Origin: Clostridia bacterium
Lineage (GTDB): Bacteria > Bacillota > Clostridia > Oscillospirales > CAG-272
DNA length: 64,000 nucleotides
Reading direction: 5' to 3'
Assembly: GCA_017942005.1 (NCBI GenBank)
Contig: JAGAVJ010000013.1
Coordinates: 147,088-211,087, forward strand
Below, one piece after another: positions 19,201-27,223 of this stretch (position 1 is its first letter; every line of letters starts with the position of its first letter). The position numbers and the translations under genes were made by a program. The notes beneath the pieces were generated by a model, which made no database searches, was not told where the DNA came from, and saw nothing but the letters and a program-made list of their open reading frames with translations.

Positions 19201-19358
19201 GTTCCACGACCAACTGTACCCTGAACATTTATGATGCAAAGCACGTTTATGTGACCAATTTGTTGGAAGAAAAGAAAGAAGAACTGCAGATTGTTGACGG
19301 CTCTGTCTTCCTGCCGTTCCGTCCGTTTGAAATCAAGACCATTCTCATCGAACGATAA
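16263..19358 (+). CDS. Alpha-mannosidase, GH38
   Basis: A 1031-residue cytoplasmic enzyme. The zinc site is HSHMDTAWLWP near residue 263, and the nucleophile Asp lies in DAFWLPDTFGYNG near residue 379; both are diagnostic for GH38. The C-terminal half carries the usual beta-sandwich domains (Glyco_hydro_38C). It would release alpha-mannose from imported N-glycan or mannoside fragments. The start is TTG at 16263, eight bases after GGAGGA. It is co-transcribed with the beta-helix gene, while a GH92 alpha-mannosidase faces it from the other strand. Confidence 0.94.
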   Translation: MNQQAYINRTYKKFDNVLELYAKKIFHVIGRADAVSAYETDEHLRLPPDANQTKPIAPDTTWGHEWGNLWLTASYTVPACADGKTLCVLCDAEAVEILCFCNGKPAGIINSKNRFLGGEHSAMFLASPAKAGETYSLAFECYAGHTCLGCSPYENYDRDESLHDACIHTYHGIFFAVMDTLMRDFVFDLSTVLQIARLPGENFTAMRAHECLMKAFPYLIGDVASASEEELHASCETIRSILAPALEKKEGGDRSRGKIGVIGHSHMDTAWLWPVSETIRKCARTYSQTLNLMDMYPEYTFIQSSALHLDWMRQYYPDIFEGIKEKVAEGRYEPNGGVWVECDCNITGGEAMVRQFLYGQRFTKQYLNYTSDAFWLPDTFGYNGAIPQIMQGADVKYFYTTKMAWSDLNLFPADTFVWRGIDGTEVTTHLNRMHLIPDVQTLSGTVTEIRDKHSNDHRLAAYGYGDGGGGPTYGMLEYLKRTKDLCGMPEIVPTTVSAFMDEIEARKDQLPVYDGELYLEYHRGTLTQMHEVKKNNRLAEFALADLELFNVLADEKTHPKHDDWYKILLKNQFHDILPGTSIPRVYEVAIPEMHSLIDHACTAVKEYANKLSVPAENTVSVYNPLSFARDDAIVLDGAYGVEGETAQVYKDMDGNEKTAVLLHHAIPAMEAAVLKLQAPASPSASVFRAEGNVLVTPVYRVTFDENGYISSLIDRRTEREIANRRGAALGTLWFGEDMPTAYDNWEVEDDIFLKLKPVTKRISHAVVSDGAAAYRIRSVYAFGRTSTATVDTVFYANSARIDYEVKLDWQERHALMKAGFDVNIRSGFMKNEIQFGHVDRPTTSNHSIEAARFEVCNHKWTDLSETRYGVAILNDCKYGISCKGSDMRLTLHRGGCRPDFVTDFGIHTMTYSLLPHIGAFQAETVVLPSYMLNRKPILVNGILHAPKLFDITAPNILCEAVKPAEDVEHAYVLRLYECERSTTNCTLNIYDAKHVYVTNLLEEKKEELQIVDGSVFLPFRPFEIKTILIER

Positions 19359-19388
19359 ACAGGGGAATACGAGTTCGACGGATTCATG

Positions 19389-19510
19389 GTATGGGGAAAA
19401 CTTTTTTGAAAAAAAGATTTTCCCCATACCCCATTCAAAAAACTTTATTCGGATAAAACAGACATAAAATGGCTTCTGCAAGTTTTCAACTTGCAGAAGC
19501 CATTTCTTTT
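19389..19510 (+). terminator. Two hairpins ending the GH38 transcript
   Basis: The first, TATGGGGAAAA with TTTTCCCCATA (about 19390-19430), is like the left half of the MITE-like repeat. The second is a perfect GGCTTCTGCAAGTT-type stem (19471-19501) followed by ATTTCTTTTT, a good intrinsic terminator. Confidence 0.75.
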
Positions 19511-19516
19511 TGATTT

Positions 19517-19694
19517 AACGTGAGTTCGATGAATTTCATGAGGAAAACTTAAAAAAAAGATTTCCCCAAACCTTATTCAAAAAATTTTAAACTGGGTAAA
19601 CAGGCAGTGATTGTGTTTTTTATCTGAAAAGTTTTTGCGGTGGAGTTTGAGGAGGTACTTTTTTCAAAAAGCACCTCCTCATCGAACTCACGTT
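19517..19694. mobile_element. MITE-like element, copy with TGATTT target duplication
   Basis: Begins AACGTGAGTTCGATG and ends CATCGAACTCACGT, a near-perfect inverted pair. TGATTT abuts both ends. The internal left hairpin is reduced and the right hairpin is intact. It lies between convergent GH38 and GH92 genes. Confidence 0.75.
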
Positions 19695-19697
19695 GAT

Positions 19698-21716
19698 TTA
19701 GAAAATATAATCCTCGATATGCGTATGATCCCATTCTTTTCCGCAGATTTTTGCGTGCTTGACCAGCATGTCGGTCTTTGCATACCCTGCGGTTCCCGGC
19801 ATACCGGGGCATACCGGATAAATACCGAGCACAGCAAAGATATACCATGCAGAGGTTGTACCGTTGTCCTCGTCACCGGGATATCCAGTCGGCGTTGCAT
19901 GGAATACGCCGCACAACGCCTTTACCCAAGCGCTTGCCTTCTTTTCATCACCGAGCATTGAGAACAGGAATGGGAAATGGAAGGAAGGCTGATTGGAAAT
20001 GGCGCACTGACCGAAATCAATCGCTGCAAGCTCTGTCATTTCATGAATTTCCATGCCATAACCGTCTACCGCATATTCCGGCTTCGCTGCAAACAATTCA
20101 TCCAGCTTTTCAATCATGTTATCTGTGCCGCCGTACAATGCAGCCAACCCGCCGATATCATGCGGCACTGCAAAGCTGGACTGCCATGCGCAGCCTTCCG
20201 TATACTCGCCGCCCCATGTCAGCGGATCAAAATCTTCTTTCATATCGCCGTGTTCGTCTTTTCCGCGCATAAATCCGGTTGCAGGATCAAACAGCTTCTG
20301 ATAATTCTTTGCACGTCTGTCATAATTTGCAATGAATTCGCTGTCATAACCGAGAACCTCAGCCACACGGGCGATACAGTAATCGCCATACGCTGCATCC
20401 AGCGTCAAATTCACCGATTCTCTGTACTTGTCCCGCGGCACATAACCGAGCTTGCAGTACAGTTCTGCACCGTTGCGTCCATACCGATCCTCTGGTCCGT
20501 TATGGTTGGCATGCCGCAGCATCCCCTCCAATGCCTCTGTCCAGAGCGCCTTCGTTCCAATTCCTTTGACAGCTGCATCTGCAATGACAGCATCAATCAG
20601 TGTGGAGGGCATGCAGCCGACCTCACCAAGAGACGGCCAGCGCGGCAACCATCCGCCGTCACGGTAATCCGCAACAAAACCGTCCAGCATTTCTGCATAT
20701 TCGTTCCGGGCGATCATTGCATATAAGGGGTACACGGTGCGGTACGTATCCCAAAAACCGTTGTCGGTATACCGTACACCCTTTGTCTTCTTACCTGTAA
20801 AGGGGGAATAATAGACATTTTCCCCGTGTTCCATATCATGCTCGTATGCTTTATGCGGGAACAAAAACGTTCTGTAAAGGCAGGAATAAAAGGTACGCAT
20901 CTGATCATCGTCTACCGCATCAATTTCAATGCGATGCAGCACTTCTTCCCATCGATCCTCTGCCGCTTTCTGTACCTCTTCAAAAGAACGCCCATCCATA
21001 TCCTCGCGCAGGTTATATTCCGCCTGTTCACGGGAAAGGTAGGAAATCGCAATTTTTGCCGTTAAAGCAGGATTTTTCACTGCCATATGGAAGCCGTTTC
21101 CATGACCATCACAGGAAAATGCATGCGACGCATCTGCATCAATGTCACAAGGATCGAACTGCACGGCAATGTACATGCGGAAATCGACCGGCTTATCCTG
21201 CGAATGACCGTCAGTCCAACCGGAAAGCATACCGGTTTTAGCGTCGTACTGCCAGTCGTTATTGCCTTTGAGCGGATAGAAGGTCAGACCCATATTCTTC
21301 TGCATACGGTAAGACAGCCGAATCATACCGCCGCGCTCAGTCGGTGTGACTTCAAAGTCACATCTCTGGCGCAAAAAGTTCACTTTCAGCAAATCCGGGC
21401 GGAAAATCGCTTCTTCCGGGCGATATCCGGACCAGCCGCCGTCCCAGCGCTCATAGAAGACTCTTGTTCCCGCCTGCGGCGCCATCAAAAAGGTACCGTA
21501 ATCACCAATCCACGGACTCGGCTGGTGTGTGAGACGAATGCCTTCCACACAGCGGTCATCGGCATGAAAAAACCAACCGCCGCCATTGCCGTTCGTCTGC
21601 GGCATAAAGCCTGCCATTGCCCAAGGCAGCTGTGTATACGGAAGGGTATTGCCATGCGAAAAACGGGACACCGACGCAGTCCCCATCCGGATATTTACAT
21701 AGGGAATATACTTCAT
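19698..21716 (-). CDS. Alpha-mannosidase, GH92
   Basis: A 672-residue enzyme of the Ca2+-dependent GH92 family, exo-acting on alpha-1,2/1,3/1,6 mannose of N-glycans. Family marks are the FSHGNTLPYTQLP region near the N-terminus, a central (alpha/alpha)6 barrel with DGFVADYRDGGWLPRWPSLG, and GYPGDEDNGTTSAWYIFAVL near residue 612. It is a little shorter than many Bacteroides homologues and lacks a signal peptide, so it should be cytoplasmic. GH38 and GH92 side by side suggest uptake and intracellular trimming of high-mannose glycans. Confidence 0.93.
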   Translation of the reverse strand: MKYIPYVNIRMGTASVSRFSHGNTLPYTQLPWAMAGFMPQTNGNGGGWFFHADDRCVEGIRLTHQPSPWIGDYGTFLMAPQAGTRVFYERWDGGWSGYRPEEAIFRPDLLKVNFLRQRCDFEVTPTERGGMIRLSYRMQKNMGLTFYPLKGNNDWQYDAKTGMLSGWTDGHSQDKPVDFRMYIAVQFDPCDIDADASHAFSCDGHGNGFHMAVKNPALTAKIAISYLSREQAEYNLREDMDGRSFEEVQKAAEDRWEEVLHRIEIDAVDDDQMRTFYSCLYRTFLFPHKAYEHDMEHGENVYYSPFTGKKTKGVRYTDNGFWDTYRTVYPLYAMIARNEYAEMLDGFVADYRDGGWLPRWPSLGEVGCMPSTLIDAVIADAAVKGIGTKALWTEALEGMLRHANHNGPEDRYGRNGAELYCKLGYVPRDKYRESVNLTLDAAYGDYCIARVAEVLGYDSEFIANYDRRAKNYQKLFDPATGFMRGKDEHGDMKEDFDPLTWGGEYTEGCAWQSSFAVPHDIGGLAALYGGTDNMIEKLDELFAAKPEYAVDGYGMEIHEMTELAAIDFGQCAISNQPSFHFPFLFSMLGDEKKASAWVKALCGVFHATPTGYPGDEDNGTTSAWYIFAVLGIYPVCPGMPGTAGYAKTDMLVKHAKICGKEWDHTHIEDYIF

Positions 21717-21763
21717 ACAATTTCAATTCCTTTCCTGAAAAATAGAATCCATCGTTTGGTATT

Positions 21764-21792
21764 ATTATACCCGAAATTCCACAAAATGTAAA
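21764..21792 (-). promoter_or_regulatory. Promoter for the GH92 gene
   Basis: On the minus strand TTTACA (21787-21792), 17 bases, TATAAT (21764-21769). Confidence 0.75.
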
Positions 21793-21931
21793 GAGGGTGA
21801 CATGAAAATTTTCAGAAAAAATTTTTTATCTTTTTATTTTCACTTTATATGTCGTCTCCCATGATTTATACAACATACTCCATCGTTTTTAAGTAACATT
21901 GTATAAATTTTCTGTTTTTTCCGAAATTCCC

Positions 21932-21960
21932 TTGACGTTTCCAATTTTGAATGGTATAAT
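21932..21960 (+). promoter_or_regulatory. Promoter for the broken MFS gene
   Basis: TTGACG (21932-21937), 17 bases, TATAAT (21955-21960). Confidence 0.75.
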
Positions 21961-21985
21961 TTAAGGCGAGTTCGATACATTCATG

Positions 21986-22105
21986 GGGCTGCTGCAAGTT
22001 TTCAACTTGCAGCCCTAAGATTAAATGGTCCGACCAAAATGGTCTGACCAAAAAGGTCTGACTGTCGCATATACGACAGTCGTGCGGCACCATGTAAATG
22101 CGACA
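21986..22105 (+). repeat. Hairpin and GGTCNGACC repeat cluster in the MFS leader
   Basis: A GGGCTGCTGCAAGTT hairpin (21986-22015) is followed by three direct copies of a 14-base unit with core GGTC[C/T]GAC (22027, 22041, 22055; the first two complete as GGTC[C/T]GACC, itself palindromic), then a perfect 8-base stem (22060-22067 with 22074-22081) and an ATGCGACAGCC arm. All lie downstream of the promoter, so they would be transcribed. They could be an attenuator or protein-binding sites. Confidence 0.5.
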
Positions 22106-22202
22106 GCCTGACCTCCTTAAGAAAGGAAGCTTTTCATCGATTCCGCATTTGCTGAAATATACAGTGTATGTGAAAACAAAGCATGCGAAAGTAATTATGA
22201 TC

Positions 22203-23443
22203 ATGCAGCAAAATTACCGCCGGCTGGTTGCGGCGTGCTATACCACCAATCTCTCGCAGTCTGTGGTTGCAAGCCTATCCCCCGTACTCTTTTTAACCTT
22301 CCGATCTCTTTACGGTGTTTCATACGCCCTGCTCGGTCTTCTGGTACTGATCAACTTTATTATGCAGTTGACCATTGACCTGATTTTTTCCTTTTTCTCG
22401 CAAAAATTCAACATTACCAAAACAGTACATATTACACCGCTTCTGACTGCCATCGGACTTTTGGTATATGCCGTCTGGCCGTTCTTTTTTCCAGGCTCCG
22501 TTTATACCGGTCTTGTCATCGGCACCATTATATTTTCAATGTCAGGAGGGCTTGCCGAAGTATTAATCAGTCCGGTTATCGCCTCCATACCATCAGAAAA
22601 TCCAGATCATGAAATGAGCAAGCTGCATTCCATTTATGCGTGGGGGGTTGTTGGCGTCATCCTGATCAGTACCCTATGGATTCTCGTTTTCGGTCAAGCG
22701 GCATGGCAATGGCTGGCGCTCTTCTTCGCGCTGATTCCAATGACAGCCTGCATTCTCTATTATAAAACAGAGCTTCCTCCAATGGAAACTGGAGAGCAAG
22801 GTTCCAAGGCACCGGCACTTATGAAAAGCAAAACGCTTTGACTGAGTGTTCTTGGTATTTTTCTTGGCGGCGCTGCGGAATGCACCATGGCACAGTGGGC
22901 ATCCGGATATTTAGAGCAGGCGCTGTCCATTCCAAAAATCTGGGGTGATATTTTCGGCACTGCAATGTTTTCTGTCATGCTCGGCATGGGACGTACACTC
23001 TATGCGAAAAAGGGAAACCATATTGAGCGAGTGCTGCTGCTCGGTGCGATTGGCGCGCTTTTGTGTTATCTGACCGCAGCAGTATGCCCCTTCCCGTCAT
23101 CGGTCTGCTTGCCTGTGCTTTTACAGGATTCTGTGTATCCATGCTTTGGCCGGGTTCTCTGATTGCAGCTTCTGACCGAATTCCCAACGGCGGCGTCTTT
23201 TTATACGCGATGATGGCAGCAGGCGGCGATTTGGGCGCTTCCATTGCACCGCAGCTTGTCGGTATCATCACGGACGCGGCAATTGTTGATCCCGCCGCAA
23301 TCGCATTGGCAGTCAGACTCGGCGAAACGCCGGAACAGCTTGGTATGAAGCTTGGCATTCTTACAGGCGCCTTGTTCCCTCTGCTCGCAATTCCTGTATA
23401 TGTCCTGTTGAAAAGACAGAAAACAGTCAAAAAATCAATATGA
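22203..23443 (+). pseudogene. MFS transporter broken by a TGA codon and a frameshift
   Basis: The encoded protein would be a 12-helix major facilitator of about 410 residues, starting MQQNYRRLVAACYTTNLSQS. An in-frame TGA at 22839-22841 falls where relatives have a Trp at the start of the second helical half (KSKTL-stop-LSVLGIFLGGAAE). A one-base deletion near 23085 then shifts the frame, and the ending IGLLACAFTGFCVSMLWPGS continues in the new frame to 23443. Two independent lesions make this a pseudogene rather than recoding. Its former job was probably sugar import or export for the neighbouring hydrolases. The promoter upstream is intact, so decay may be recent. Confidence 0.85.
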
Positions 23444-23461
23444 TATAAAAAATTATAAAAT

Positions 23462-23521
23462 AAAGGAAAACTTCGCACCGTTCAGCAAAGCTGAACATGC
23501 GAAGTTATGGTCATAATTATG
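23462..23521 (+). promoter_or_regulatory. SD-hairpin-start leader of the SGNH hydrolase gene
   Basis: AAAGGA (23462-23467) is followed directly by a 9-base stem AACTTCGCA (23469-23477) with TGCGAAGTT (23498-23506) and an inner TTCAG/CTGAA stem. ATG GTC ATA ATT ATG begins on the very next base (23507). The ribosome site can reach a start only if the hairpin is looped out. Confidence 0.7.
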
Positions 23522-24160
23522 AAAATTCTTTTTCAAGGCGATTCTATTACAGATGTCGGCAGAAATGCCGGCTCCGGAAGTCTGACCCCCATCGGTCAAG
23601 GCTATGCACTTCTCTGCGCAGCAACGCTTGGTGCAAAATATCCCATGCAGTTCACATTTGAAAATCGCGGCATCAGCGGCAACCGTATTGTTGACGTATA
23701 TGCCCGTATCAAAGTGGATGGCTGGAACTTGTCACCGGATGTATTCAGCATTTTGATCGGTGTCAACGATGTCTGGCATGAATTCGGAAACCAGAACGGT
23801 GTGGACGCAGAACGGTTTTATCGCGTATACAAAATGCTTGTCACCGATACCATGGAACAACTCCCACATATACAAATGATTCTGATGGAACCGTTTGTCC
23901 TGAATTGCGGCGCCACCGCGGAACACTGGGATATCTTCCGGGGTGAAACCGAAAAACGTGCAGAAGCTGTGAAACAAATTGCATCTGAATGCGGACAGAT
24001 TTTCCTTCCACTGCAAAAAATGTTGGACGATGCATGCGGCATTGCTCCGGCATCATATTGGCTTGGCGACGGTGTGCATCCCACAACCGCAGGTCATAAG
24101 CTGATTGCGGATCAGTGGATCAAAACATTTGAAGAAAAGATTTTAATCCCACATACATAA
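23507..24160 (+). CDS. SGNH/GDSL-family esterase
   Basis: About 217 residues. Block I FQGDSITD holds the catalytic Ser, block II Gly is in NRGISGNRI, block III Asn in GVNDVWHEF, and block V is GDGVHPTTAGH with the Asp and His. It is a cytoplasmic carbohydrate-esterase-like lipase and would remove acetyl or other ester groups from sugars, in keeping with the surrounding glycoside hydrolases. Start codons at 23507 (after the hairpin) and 23519 (family-like MKILFQGD) are both possible. It follows the MFS pseudogene by about 60 bases and may have been its operon partner. Confidence 0.9.
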   Translation: MVIIMKILFQGDSITDVGRNAGSGSLTPIGQGYALLCAATLGAKYPMQFTFENRGISGNRIVDVYARIKVDGWNLSPDVFSILIGVNDVWHEFGNQNGVDAERFYRVYKMLVTDTMEQLPHIQMILMEPFVLNCGATAEHWDIFRGETEKRAEAVKQIASECGQIFLPLQKMLDDACGIAPASYWLGDGVHPTTAGHKLIADQWIKTFEEKILIPHT

Positions 24161-24183
24161 TGTATTCCATTTGTATAGAAAAC

Positions 24184-24224
24184 AATAGGGCTGTCGCATT
24201 AACATGCAGCAGCCCTATTTCTTC
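24184..24224 (+). terminator. Terminator after the SGNH hydrolase gene
   Basis: AATAGGGCTG pairs with CAGCCCTATT, followed by TCTTCTTTC. The loop also holds GCAT/ATGC, as in other members of the GGCTG hairpin family. Confidence 0.7.
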
Positions 24225-24276
24225 TTTCGATTTTATTTAAAACTATTGCAGGTTTTTAAATTCCGATTTTGTGTCT

Positions 24277-26499
24277 TTACAGGACCTCGTGAAGCCGGTT
24301 TTCACCAGCTGCAAGCTTTACTGTTTTCTCTCCGTACCGGAATTCTGCGCACAAATTTTCAGGGATTGTAATGACAAAATCTACAGCTTCAGTCGTTTTT
24401 TCATAAGATACCGTCACTTCTCCCATCGGAACAGTTCTCTTTGCGCTGACTTGATTCAGTCCGTTTACCATTACCGGTGCAATGATAATCTCATTGTATC
24501 CGGCTTTGCCATTCTCCTCTCGGATTCCTGCAAGATAGTCAAAGAGATATGCCGTGATTGCACCAAACATCGGATGATTATGAGAACGATCCCATGTTGC
24601 AAGCGGCCAATTTTCCCATATTGTCGTTGCGCCCCTGACTCTCATACCATCAAAGGAAATGGGATCCGTTGACATCATCAAATCTGCCGCAAGCTGTCCG
24701 TCACCATGTTCAAACAAAACACGTGTTACAATATCCGTACCGAAAATACCGGTATCATAGCGTCCGAGATTCCGATAATACGCAACCAGATTCTGATAGG
24801 TACGTGCATCACCGACTCCCATATCCACTGCAATGGCATTTGCGCCCTGCATGCCGCCAATGAAATTTCCGTCCCAGGTATTGAAGTACGCAGCGGTCAC
24901 AGCAGCACGTCGTTCTGCAATCCGTTGTTCCAGCATGGGGATTTCCATCTCCCGTCCAATCAAACGTCCAATTTCGATAACGCGCTGCATGGACTTGATA
25001 TAAAAGTAGTTATTGACAAATGCAGCGGGAAGGATGACCTGAATCGGTGCGCACCAATCGCCAAGACACCATTCTCCTGCTTTATCGCTTTCAACCAGGT
25101 GATTTCTCGAATGCGCCTCCAGATAATCAAAATACCGCAGCATCTGAGAATACAAACGCTTCATCGGTTCCATATCACCATAATGCTTATAATACATATA
25201 CGGCACTTCTACAATCGCACATCCCCAACCGCCGGGACCCCCGCCGCAGCGTGTATACGGCGCTGTATATTGCACATGACCGGAATAAATATCCTGACAG
25301 TCTCCAATGTCCTTAATCCATTTATCGTAAAAGTTTTTCGCATCCAATGTGGTCATTGCCGCATGACAAGCAAGCTGACCATCACCGGTATACCCTCTTC
25401 TTTCAATATGCGGGCAATCGGAAGGAATACCGCTGTGCATATTGGAAAGCTGGGTATTGAGATAGGCCTTGAAAATCCAGTTCAGGGTTTCATTATCGGA
25501 GGTAAACGAGGAGGTCACGGCATGATTTGTATGTACATTTTGTACACAAAGCGGTTCCGCTGCACCCTTTATGGTAAAATACCGGAACGCAAACCATGTG
25601 AAAAGCGGTTTGACAATACGGCATGTACCGTCGGACACAATGGTAAATTTTTGATTATAATGATAATTCAAATCGGGAGTACCGTCTTCCTTTCGTTCCT
25701 CCGCAAACAACACCTCAACGGTCTCGCCTGCTTTCGCGGTCACACGCAGGACAGGATATCCGGACATGTTCACGCCACAGTCATAATGCCGTCCGTTTTC
25801 ATCCTCTTTTAACAGAGTAACAGGAAGCTCCCTTGCGACACGGTCTGCCGGACAGTCACAGAACTCATAGGAGGTATCAAGCGCATCTGCCAGTTCTGCA
25901 TGCTTCCAGCTGCTGTCATCAAATTCTTTTTTCAGAATCGTTTCGTTTTCCTTTGTATAATCCTGATTTTCAAACTGTGTGAAATAGTAGGTTTTTACAT
26001 AGCTTTCGCCGATTTTATCCTGTGTACCGGAATAATATTCCAAGGTACCAGCTTCGGTCTCTACAGTCAAACGATAGATCGCTTTGGGATTTCCGTATTT
26101 CTCATCTTCAAAGGTGTACCACCCACCGCCAAAATGCAGTGCAATGACATTGTCGTTTTCACACAAAAGCGGCGTTACATCATATTCCGGTACATAAATG
26201 CGGTGTCCTGTAACCGTTTCTTCTGTAGGACGGTTCTTTCTCACCTCAAAATCTGTCGACAGCGGCAGAAACTGATCTTCCGTGATTTCATTTCCATTGA
26301 TATAGCAATGGAAAAAACCAAGTCCAATCACACGCAGTGTTGCTTTTTTCACCGTGTGGATATCACAAACGGAAAAGTGACCGCGCAGTACAGGAAAGTG
26401 CGGAACGCCGTTTTCGTCTGGGGTTCGGTTCGCTGTATTTTCAGCGTACATTCCGGCACATACCCATTTTGCCGATCCAAAAATTTCATGCAGTTTCAT
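24277..26499 (-). CDS. GH78-family alpha-L-rhamnosidase-like enzyme (second copy)
   Basis: About 740 residues with GH78 architecture: an N-terminal jelly roll (WVCAGM..., FHCYINGNEI), the (alpha/alpha)6 barrel with SDCPHIERRGYTGDGQLA near residue 360 and GEWCLGDWCAP further on, and a C-terminal beta domain. The DCPHIERRGYTGD form replaces the more usual DCPxREKxGWxGD of the first GH78, so substrate linkage may differ. No signal peptide. The ATG at 26499 has GGAGTATC upstream; a longer in-frame start at 26559 also has an AAAGG site. The upstream region carries the parS-like palindromes of the neighbouring replication module. Confidence 0.88.
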   Translation of the reverse strand: MKLHEIFGSAKWVCAGMYAENTANRTPDENGVPHFPVLRGHFSVCDIHTVKKATLRVIGLGFFHCYINGNEITEDQFLPLSTDFEVRKNRPTEETVTGHRIYVPEYDVTPLLCENDNVIALHFGGGWYTFEDEKYGNPKAIYRLTVETEAGTLEYYSGTQDKIGESYVKTYYFTQFENQDYTKENETILKKEFDDSSWKHAELADALDTSYEFCDCPADRVARELPVTLLKEDENGRHYDCGVNMSGYPVLRVTAKAGETVEVLFAEERKEDGTPDLNYHYNQKFTIVSDGTCRIVKPLFTWFAFRYFTIKGAAEPLCVQNVHTNHAVTSSFTSDNETLNWIFKAYLNTQLSNMHSGIPSDCPHIERRGYTGDGQLACHAAMTTLDAKNFYDKWIKDIGDCQDIYSGHVQYTAPYTRCGGGPGGWGCAIVEVPYMYYKHYGDMEPMKRLYSQMLRYFDYLEAHSRNHLVESDKAGEWCLGDWCAPIQVILPAAFVNNYFYIKSMQRVIEIGRLIGREMEIPMLEQRIAERRAAVTAAYFNTWDGNFIGGMQGANAIAVDMGVGDARTYQNLVAYYRNLGRYDTGIFGTDIVTRVLFEHGDGQLAADLMMSTDPISFDGMRVRGATTIWENWPLATWDRSHNHPMFGAITAYLFDYLAGIREENGKAGYNEIIIAPVMVNGLNQVSAKRTVPMGEVTVSYEKTTEAVDFVITIPENLCAEFRYGEKTVKLAAGENRLHEVL

Positions 26500-26748
26500 A
26501 TTGATACTCCATTCTTTTCTATATATTGCAAAAGCTTTGCGCATTTCCGGCTTTGCCATAATACACAAACCTTTCTTTTCCCAAAAATAATACCGATTCA
26601 CCCTTGCCGCAGTACATTTTAGAAGCCGCTTCTGCCGATATAGGAATGTCTATCTCTTCTGTTATCAGGCATCCGTGCACAGCAGCTTGATCATTGTGTC
26701 TTTCAAAAGTTGATACTGTTTTATTATATCAGATCGTCATATGTGTTT

Positions 26749-26809
26749 TGTAAAACGTTTTACATTATTTTGGTGTATCGTTTTACATTTCGTGTGTATC
26801 GATATACAT
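26749..26809. repeat. Cluster of three parS-like palindromes
   Basis: TGTAAAACGTTTTACA (26749-26764) is a perfect 16-base palindrome. GTGTATCGTTTTACAT (26773-26788) and TGTATCGATATACA (within 26792-26809) share its half-sites. Two related copies, GTGTAACGTTTTATG and GTGTATCGTTTTCTC, lie at 30150-30197. The two clusters bracket the parAB genes. They are the natural candidates for ParB-binding centromere sites. Confidence 0.6.
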
Positions 26810-27223
26810 ATGGTCGGAAAACACACTTTCCAACAATCCGATTTCCTCAAAATACTGTACCAGAATGGCTGTTCTGAAATTGCGCATGGTCATTTGACAC
26901 CCATATGCAATCAATTCCATCTTACGGTCCATATTTTTATCAACGGTAATCTGCATCGCCCGTCCAAGCATACTGCCTTCAGAGCCTCTGCCAAGTGTGA
27001 TGAAATAGGTCTCCTCCATACCGGAAAAACCAAGATCCGATTCTGTAATCTCCGCAAGATTTTCCTTTTCTTTCAGCAGCTTTTCCATGTATCGGTTTTG
27101 AATCCAAACAACCGCGGTTGCCCGACGCATTCCCGTTTGCTGCGAAAATGCAGACAGCAGCGCATCGATCCGCTTATGAAACCGTATATATACCGTTTTA
27201 TGTTCCGGAACCGGTGCCCTCAT
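26783..27223 (-). CDS. Small protein of the parAB operon, function unknown
   Basis: A 146-residue protein whose start codon overlaps the parB stop (ATGA), so it is translationally coupled to parB. Residues 8-50 (KTVYIRFHKRIDALLSAFSQ...) look like a short beta strand plus helices and might form a ribbon-helix-helix type DNA-binding unit. The C-terminal third contains MRNFRTAILVQYFEEIGLLES. It matches no family I recognise by eye. By position it may help in plasmid partition or control of the par operon. The 3' end overlaps the parS-like repeats. Confidence 0.7.
   Translation of the reverse strand: MRAPVPEHKTVYIRFHKRIDALLSAFSQQTGMRRATAVVWIQNRYMEKLLKEKENLAEITESDLGFSGMEETYFITLGRGSEGSMLGRAMQITVDKNMDRKMELIAYGCQMTMRNFRTAILVQYFEEIGLLESVFSDHMYIDTHEM

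Noticed and set aside
22839..22841. In-frame TGA as recoded Trp or selenocysteine
   Set aside because: Other genes end normally in TGA, and the same gene has an additional frameshift, so a pseudogene is simpler.
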